The notes below the pieces were generated by a model. It was not told the DNA's origin. It worked only from the letters and a program-made list of their open reading frames with translations, and ran no database searches. A program made the translations under genes and the position numbers. Positions 59,044-64,000 of a stretch of DNA of 64,000 nt are shown piece after piece (within the stretch, counting starts at the first letter, position 1; every line of letters starts with the position of its first letter). The stretch lies in the NCBI RefSeq assembly GCF_900116705.1, contig NZ_FPBP01000005.1:62001-126000 (forward strand), given 5' to 3'. Source of the stretch: Halomonas korlensis. GTDB taxonomy: Bacteria; Pseudomonadota; Gammaproteobacteria; Pseudomonadales; Halomonadaceae.

Positions 59044-59113
59044 GGCGGATCTCCTCAAGTGCTTGATCGCCACTCGTCATGATAGAACGAATCAGCGATC
59101 AGTCTTGTCTGGT

Positions 59114-59968
59114 TCACTCTGCGTTTTGATGGTGCCGGTGACTGTCGTGGCCTTCCAGCAGCGCTTCCATGCGGTTGAGCTGGCCCTGCAACTCACGGAC
59201 ATCCTGGCGAAGCCCCTGCATTTCGGCGGCCTCACCCTCCCCGCTCTCGAGCTCCATCAGCATGTTCTCCTTCTGCATCACATCGAGCACGATGCCGATC
59301 ATCATGTTGAGAAAGACGAAAGCGGTGAGAAAGATGAAGGTGAGAAAGTAGATCCAGGCGTAGGGATAGGTCTCCATGGTCGGGTAGAGCACCGCCGTGG
59401 CCCAACTCTCGAAGGTGGCCACCTGGAACAGCGTCAGCATGGCCAGCGAGATATTGCCCCAGAGCTTTTCGTCCACGCTGGCGAACAGGAAGCTGCCGAC
59501 GGCACCATAGATGTAGAAGATGATGAACATCAGCAGCGCCACATACCCCATGCGCGGGATCGACTTGAGCAGTGCGGCGATCAGCATCCGTAGTTCAGGG
59601 ATCATCGATACCAGGCGCAGCACCCGGAATACCCGCAGCAGCCGCGCCAGCAGCACCATCTCCGAGTCGTCCAGGGGAATCAAACTGGCGGTCACGATCA
59701 AGAAGTCGAAGACGTTCCACCCGCGGCGAAAGAAATCGCGCAGGCGCTTCTCAGCCGCCATGCGGATGAGAATTTCCACCAGGAAAAACACTGTGATCGC
59801 CACGTCCATGACCAGCAGCCACTGCTGGAAACGGTTGGTCTCCTCGTAGGTCTTGGCACCGATAAGCAGTGCCGAAACGACGATAATGGTGATCACCGTC
59901 AGCTCGAAGGCCTTGTTGGAACGCAGCCGCTCGAAGCGATCGCGCCAGGTCTCGAAGGAAGTGCTCAC
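59114..59968 (-). CDS. Bacterial voltage-gated sodium channel (NaChBac family)
   Basis: 284 residues, six membrane segments. S4 carries arginines every third residue (R109, R112, R115, R118). The pore filter is T185-F-E-S-W189 in FQVATFESWAT, against TLESW in characterised channels. S6 ends FLNMMIGIVLDVM, and a C-terminal helix (EMQGLRQDVRELQGQLNRME) can form the four-stranded coiled coil. A tetramer would conduct sodium; in a halophile it may serve motility or pH homeostasis. Its ATG overlaps the serB stop by 4 bp. Confidence 0.93.
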   Translation of the reverse strand: MSTSFETWRDRFERLRSNKAFELTVITIIVVSALLIGAKTYEETNRFQQWLLVMDVAITVFFLVEILIRMAAEKRLRDFFRRGWNVFDFLIVTASLIPLDDSEMVLLARLLRVFRVLRLVSMIPELRMLIAALLKSIPRMGYVALLMFIIFYIYGAVGSFLFASVDEKLWGNISLAMLTLFQVATFESWATAVLYPTMETYPYAWIYFLTFIFLTAFVFLNMMIGIVLDVMQKENMLMELESGEGEAAEMQGLRQDVRELQGQLNRMEALLEGHDSHRHHQNAE

Positions 59969-61191
59969 TCTCTCTGCTCCTCCAGGTCGCCCTGGCGATA
60001 TCCGATCAGATAGAGCACCGCGTCGAGCCCCAGGGTGGAGATCGAGTGGCGAGCCTGGCGGCGCACCAGCGGCTTGGCGCGAAAGGCGATGCCCAGCCCC
60101 GCGGCGGCCAGCATCTTGAGATCATTGGCGCCATCACCCACGGCAATGGTCTGTTCCATGGCGAGTCCCTCGCGCGCGGCGATTTCGCGCAGCAGCGCAA
60201 CCTTGCGGTCGGCGTCGATAATCGGCTCGTGGACCTCGCCGGTCACCTTGCCGTTCTCGATCACCAACTCGTTGGCGTGGATCTCGTCGAAACCGAGCCG
60301 CTGCTGGAGGTGGCGGGCAAAGTAGGTGAAGCCTCCCGAGAGAATCGCCGTGCGGTAGCCCAGTCGTTTCAAGTGCGTCATCAGCCGCTCCACACCGTCC
60401 ATCAGCGGCAGACTCTCGGCGATCTCGGCCAGCACCGCTTCATCGAGCCCCTTGAGCATGCGCATGCGCTCACGAAAGCTCTGCTGAAAATCCAGCTCGC
60501 CGCGCATGGCTCGCTCGGTAATCGCGGCGACCTCGTCGCCCACGCCGTGACAGCGCGCCAGCTCGTCGATCACCTCGGCCTGGATCAGCGTGGAATCCAT
60601 GTCGAAGCAGACCAGGCGACGATGACGCCGCCAGATGGAATCTTCCTGAATGGCGATATCCACGCCGTGCATGGCGCCCAGGGCAAGCGCCTTCTCGCGC
60701 AGGGCGTCAAGGTCGATCTCCTCGCCACGCAGCCAGCATTCGACGCAGGAGCCCTGGATCCGATGATCGCGCGGCACGCCGCCGTCGAGCGGCTCGCGAC
60801 CCGAGAGACGATGGATCAGCTCCACGGTCAGCCCGTACTCGGCGGTCAGCGCCCCCACCTCGGCGAGAATGCCCGCCGGCAGGTGCGGCGCCAGCAGCGT
60901 CAGGATCAAGCGCGGCTGGCTCGCCTGCACGCTCCAGCGCTGATAGTCCTCGGCGCTGACCTGAATCGCCTGGACATCCAGCCCCAGGCTGTCCCCGGCC
61001 GTGGCCAGGGCCCGCTCCAGATCGATATCCTGATCGAGCCCGACCAGTGCCTCCAGTGACATCACTCCAAAAGTCACGCTCTGGTTGATATCCAGCAGCC
61101 TGGCGCCACTCCTGGCCAGCGCCCTGCCCAGCTCCGCCAGCTGGCCGGGGCGCGCCGTGCCGGTGGCGCGAATCAGCAATCGTCGGGTCAT
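59965..61191 (-). CDS. serB: Phosphoserine phosphatase SerB
   Basis: 408 residues. An N-terminal ACT-type regulatory region (about 1-180) precedes a HAD phosphatase domain with D197-M-D199-S-T ([18 protein letters not shown]), the [11 protein letters not shown] threonine/serine motif and [11 protein letters not shown]. It hydrolyses phosphoserine in the last step of serine synthesis. It overlaps the parC stop by 4 bp (ATGA). Confidence 0.96.
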   Translation of the reverse strand: MTRRLLIRATGTARPGQLAELGRALARSGARLLDINQSVTFGVMSLEALVGLDQDIDLERALATAGDSLGLDVQAIQVSAEDYQRWSVQASQPRLILTLLAPHLPAGILAEVGALTAEYGLTVELIHRLSGREPLDGGVPRDHRIQGSCVECWLRGEEIDLDALREKALALGAMHGVDIAIQEDSIWRRHRRLVCFDMDSTLIQAEVIDELARCHGVGDEVAAITERAMRGELDFQQSFRERMRMLKGLDEAVLAEIAESLPLMDGVERLMTHLKRLGYRTAILSGGFTYFARHLQQRLGFDEIHANELVIENGKVTGEVHEPIIDADRKVALLREIAAREGLAMEQTIAVGDGANDLKMLAAAGLGIAFRAKPLVRRQARHSISTLGLDAVLYLIGYRQGDLEEQRE

Positions 61192-63440
61192 GCCAGCACC
61201 TCGAGCTTGTCGACTTTCTGCAGCCCGCGTGGCAGCTTGCTGCCCCGCCGCCCGCGTTCACCGCGATAATAGTCCAGGTCGCTGTCTTTCAAGGTCAGCT
61301 TGCGCTTGCCGGCGTGGACCACCAGCGACGCACCCGCCGGCAGGACCACCAGGTCACGCACGAACTCCTCGCGGTGGGCCGCGCGAGCGCCGGGGATGTC
61401 GATCATCTTGATGCCCTTGCCCTTGGTCATCTCCGGCAACTGCTCGATGGCGAACACCAGCAGGCGCCCTTCATTGGAAATCGCCGCCACCCAGGCCTGT
61501 TCGCTATCGGGAATGGCACGTGGTGGCAATACATTGCAGCCCTTGGGCACGCTCAGCGCCGCCTTGCCCGACTTGTTCTTGCCGACCAGTTCCTCGAGCC
61601 TGACGGCGAAACCATAGCCGCCGTCGGAGGCGAGCAGGAAACGACTGGCGGGCGGCGCCAGCATCACGCCGGCCATATGCGCGCCGGCCACCACGTTGAC
61701 GCGACTGGTCACCGGCTCCCCCTGGCCGCGAGCGCTGGGCAGGTTGTGCGCGGTCAGCGTATAGGCCCGCCCGGTATCGTCGAGCAGCACCAGCGGCTGG
61801 TTGGTCTTGCCCCGCGCCACCAGCGCGAAGCGGTCACCCGCCTTGTAGGAGAGCCCGGCGGGGTCGATCTCGTGCCCCTTGGCGCTGCGAATCCAGCCTT
61901 TCTCGGAGATCACGACCGTGACCGGGTCGGCGCCGACCAACTCGACCTCGGAGAGCGCACGCGCCTCCTCGCGCTCGACCAGCGGCGAGCGGCGGGCGTC
62001 GCCGTGCTCCTTGCCGGCCGCACGCAGCTCCTTTTCGATGAGATTGGTGAGCTTGGCTTCGCTGCCCAGCAGCGCCTGGAGGGATTTCCGCTCGGCTTCC
62101 AGCGCGTCCTGCTCGCCGCGAATCTTCATTTCCTCGAGCTTGGCGAGATGGCGAAGGCGCAGTTCGAGGATCGCCTCGGCCTGGCGGTCGCTGAGGTCAA
62201 AGGCCGCGATCAGCGCCGCCTTGGGTTCGTCCTCCTCGCGGATGATGCGGATGACTTCGTCGAGATTGAGATAGGCGGCCAGCAGCCCCTCGAGAATATG
62301 CAGGCGGTCCTCGACCTTGCCCAGGCGGTGCTCGAGGCGTCGGCGTACCGTGGTGCGCCGGAATTTCAGCCACTCGCCAAGCATGTCCGGCAGCGGCATC
62401 ACCCGCGGGCGGCCATCGAGACCGATGACGTTCATGTTGACGCGGATGTTCTTCTCGAGGTCGGTGGTGGCGAACAGGTGCGCCATCAAGGCCTCGACAT
62501 CGACGCGGTTGGAGCGTGGCTCGATCAACAGGCGAGTCGGCTCCTCGTGGGTCGACTCGTCGCGCAGGTCGGCCACCATCGGCAGTTTCTTGGCCTGCAT
62601 CTGCGCGGCGATCTGCTCGAGCACCTTGGAGCCGCTGACCTGGTAGGGCAGTGCGGTGACCACGATGCTGCCCTCCTCCATCACGTAGCGGGCACGCAGC
62701 TTCACCGAGCCCCGGCCACTCTCGTAGAGTTTGCGCAGGTCGCTGCGCGGCGTGATGATCTCCGCCTCGGTCGGAAAGTCCGGCGCCGGCACGTGCTCGA
62801 TCAGCTCCGCCGTGGTCGCCTCGGGATGACGCAGCAGGTAGCAGGTAGCCTCGACCACCTCGCTGACGTTATGCGGCGGGATATCCGTGGCCATGCCCAC
62901 CGCAATACCGGTGCCGCCATTGAGCAGCACGTGGGGCAGCCGCGACGGCAGCACCACCGGCTCGTTCATGGTGCCGTCGAAGTTGGGCGTCCAGTCCACC
63001 GTGCCCTGGCCGAGCTCGGCGAGCAGCACCTCGGCGAACTTCGACAACCGCGCCTCGGTGTAGCGCATGGCGGCAAACGACTTGGGATCGTCGGGACTGC
63101 CCCAGTTGCCCTGGCCGTCGACCAGCGGGTAGCGATAGCTGAACGGCTGGGCCATCAGCACCATGGCCTCGTAGCAGGCGCTGTCGCCGTGGGGATGGAA
63201 CTTGCCCAGCACGTCGCCGACGGTACGCGCCGACTTCTTGTACTTGGCATTGGCGGACAGCGCCAGCTCGCGCATGGCGTAGACGATGCGCCGCTGCACC
63301 GGCTTCATGCCGTCGCCGATGTGCGGCAGCGCCCGGTCGAGAATCACGTACATCGAATAGTCGAGGTACGCCTTCTCGGAATACTCGCGCAACGAAAGGC
63401 GCTCGACATCGCCTTCCGCCACCTGGATATCCATGGTCAT
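61188..63440 (-). CDS. parC: DNA topoisomerase IV subunit A
   Basis: 750 residues. The DNA-cleaving tyrosine is Y127 ([10 protein letters not shown]). The quinolone-determining stretch [11 protein letters not shown] has S87 and E91, matching the wild-type S80/E84 of E. coli ParC. A C-terminal pinwheel domain follows ([41 protein letters not shown]). It decatenates chromosomes with ParE. It starts 13 bp after parE; ATG 63434 two codons on is an alternative. Confidence 0.97.
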   Translation of the reverse strand: MTMDIQVAEGDVERLSLREYSEKAYLDYSMYVILDRALPHIGDGMKPVQRRIVYAMRELALSANAKYKKSARTVGDVLGKFHPHGDSACYEAMVLMAQPFSYRYPLVDGQGNWGSPDDPKSFAAMRYTEARLSKFAEVLLAELGQGTVDWTPNFDGTMNEPVVLPSRLPHVLLNGGTGIAVGMATDIPPHNVSEVVEATCYLLRHPEATTAELIEHVPAPDFPTEAEIITPRSDLRKLYESGRGSVKLRARYVMEEGSIVVTALPYQVSGSKVLEQIAAQMQAKKLPMVADLRDESTHEEPTRLLIEPRSNRVDVEALMAHLFATTDLEKNIRVNMNVIGLDGRPRVMPLPDMLGEWLKFRRTTVRRRLEHRLGKVEDRLHILEGLLAAYLNLDEVIRIIREEDEPKAALIAAFDLSDRQAEAILELRLRHLAKLEEMKIRGEQDALEAERKSLQALLGSEAKLTNLIEKELRAAGKEHGDARRSPLVEREEARALSEVELVGADPVTVVISEKGWIRSAKGHEIDPAGLSYKAGDRFALVARGKTNQPLVLLDDTGRAYTLTAHNLPSARGQGEPVTSRVNVVAGAHMAGVMLAPPASRFLLASDGGYGFAVRLEELVGKNKSGKAALSVPKGCNVLPPRAIPDSEQAWVAAISNEGRLLVFAIEQLPEMTKGKGIKMIDIPGARAAHREEFVRDLVVLPAGASLVVHAGKRKLTLKDSDLDYYRGERGRRGSKLPRGLQKVDKLEVLA

Positions 63441-63453
63441 TCAGTGAGCCCTT

Positions 63454-64000
63454 TCATACGTCGATGTCGGCGAGGTTGCCATAGTCTTCGAGCCAGCTCT
63501 TGCGATCGGCGGAGCGCTTCTTGGCCAGCAGCATGTCCATCATCTCCATGGTGCCGTCGCCGGCTTCGCGAGTGAGCTGCACCAGGCGGCGGGTCTCCAC
63601 CGCCATGGTGGTCTCGCGCAGCTGTAGCGGGCTCATCTCGCCCAGGCCCTTGAAGCGCTGGACGTTTACCGTGCCGCGCTTGCCCTCGAGCTTGCGCAGG
63701 ATCGCCGTCTTCTCGCTCTCGTCCAGGGCGTAGTGCACCTCCTTGCCCAGATCAATGCGATACAGCGGCGGCATCGCCACGTGCACATGGCCAGAATCGA
63801 CCAGGGTCGGGAAATGGCGCACGAAAAGCGCGCACAGCAAGGTGGCGATGTGCAGACCGTCGGAATCGGCGTCGGCCAGGATACATATCTTGTGGTAGCG
63901 CAGCTTGGTGAGATCGTCGCTGCCCGGGTCCATCCCCACGGCCACGGCGATGTCGTGGACCTCCTGGGAGCCGTAGATGTCGTGGGACTCCACCTCCCAG
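63454..64000 (-). CDS. parE: DNA topoisomerase IV subunit B, partial (C-terminal part)
   Basis: The visible 181 residues are the C-terminal Toprim region; the frame runs open off the window end, so the N-terminal ATPase part is missing. ICILADADSDGLHIATLLCALFVRHFP contains the D-x-D-S-D metal site, and KRGTVNVQRFKGLGEMSPLQLRETTM is the conserved ParE/GyrB end. The WEVESHDIYGSQEVHDIAVAVG start of the fragment matches mid-ParE sequence. Directly upstream of parC. Confidence 0.96.
   Translation of the reverse strand, partial: WEVESHDIYGSQEVHDIAVAVGMDPGSDDLTKLRYHKICILADADSDGLHIATLLCALFVRHFPTLVDSGHVHVAMPPLYRIDLGKEVHYALDESEKTAILRKLEGKRGTVNVQRFKGLGEMSPLQLRETTMAVETRRLVQLTREAGDGTMEMMDMLLAKKRSADRKSWLEDYGNLADIDV

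Noticed and set aside
61314..63575. 753-codon open frame on the plus strand opposite parC
   Set aside because: High GC removes stops from the antisense frame. The product is H/R/Q/G-rich with no family motif, while the minus strand encodes complete ParC.

Overview
The window reads as chromosomal DNA of a high-GC halophilic gammaproteobacterium, most likely Halomonas or another Halomonadaceae. The evidence is gene content and order: the hisZ-hflC-hflK-hflX-hfq-miaA-mutL-amiB-tsaE-nnrD block, the queG/orn/rsgA/psd block, the epmA-efp/epmB block, the acidic proteins, and the TRAP and TTT solute transporters. I see no rRNA, tRNA, CRISPR array, insertion sequence or prophage gene. Species-level identity is not claimed.

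Region 1 (1-11.7 kb) is an aldaric-acid island on the minus strand. It holds two parallel transcription units. Each starts with a nearly identical 5-dehydro-4-deoxyglucarate dehydratase gene (kdgD) and its upstream region. The first unit continues into a TRAP transporter (dctP-dctQ-dctM, the last cut by the window edge). The second continues into a tripartite tricarboxylate-type transporter (tctC-tctB-tctA), galactarate dehydratase (garD) and glucarate dehydratase (gudD). Together they would import glucarate/galactarate-type acids and convert them to 2,5-dioxopentanoate. The last enzyme, the semialdehyde dehydrogenase, and a regulator are not in the window. An AEC-family carrier is divergent from the second unit.

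Region 2 (11.8-24.1 kb) holds sixA-gpsA, the proton-translocating transhydrogenase pntAB, htpG behind a clear heat-shock (sigma-32 type) promoter, a DUF1232 protein, the lytic transglycosylase slt, a LysE-type exporter, a cold-shock protein, an acidic repeat lipoprotein and a VOC protein.

Region 3 (24.1-34.7 kb) holds a lipid kinase; an operon of a duplicated DUF1538 membrane protein, a PII-like protein, a CBS-domain protein and a small membrane protein; pepN; a DUF454 protein; yajQ; and a GNAT acetyltransferase divergent from an RLAN/ATP-grasp ligase that is coupled to cobO.

Region 4 (34.8-57.3 kb) is core housekeeping: purA, hisZ, hflCK, hflX, hfq, miaA, mutL, amiB, tsaE, nnrD, queG, orn, rsgA, a thiosulfate/mercaptopyruvate sulfurtransferase, psd, the EF-P modification set epmA-efp-epmB, and leuA. 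Upstream of leuA is an 18-residue leucine-rich leader peptide, which implies attenuation control.

Region 5 (57.6-64 kb) holds an M4 metallopeptidase of protealysin type with an emfourin-like inhibitor overlapping its 3' end. It also holds a run of parE (partial), parC, serB and a NaChBac-type voltage-gated sodium channel whose coding ends overlap or nearly touch.
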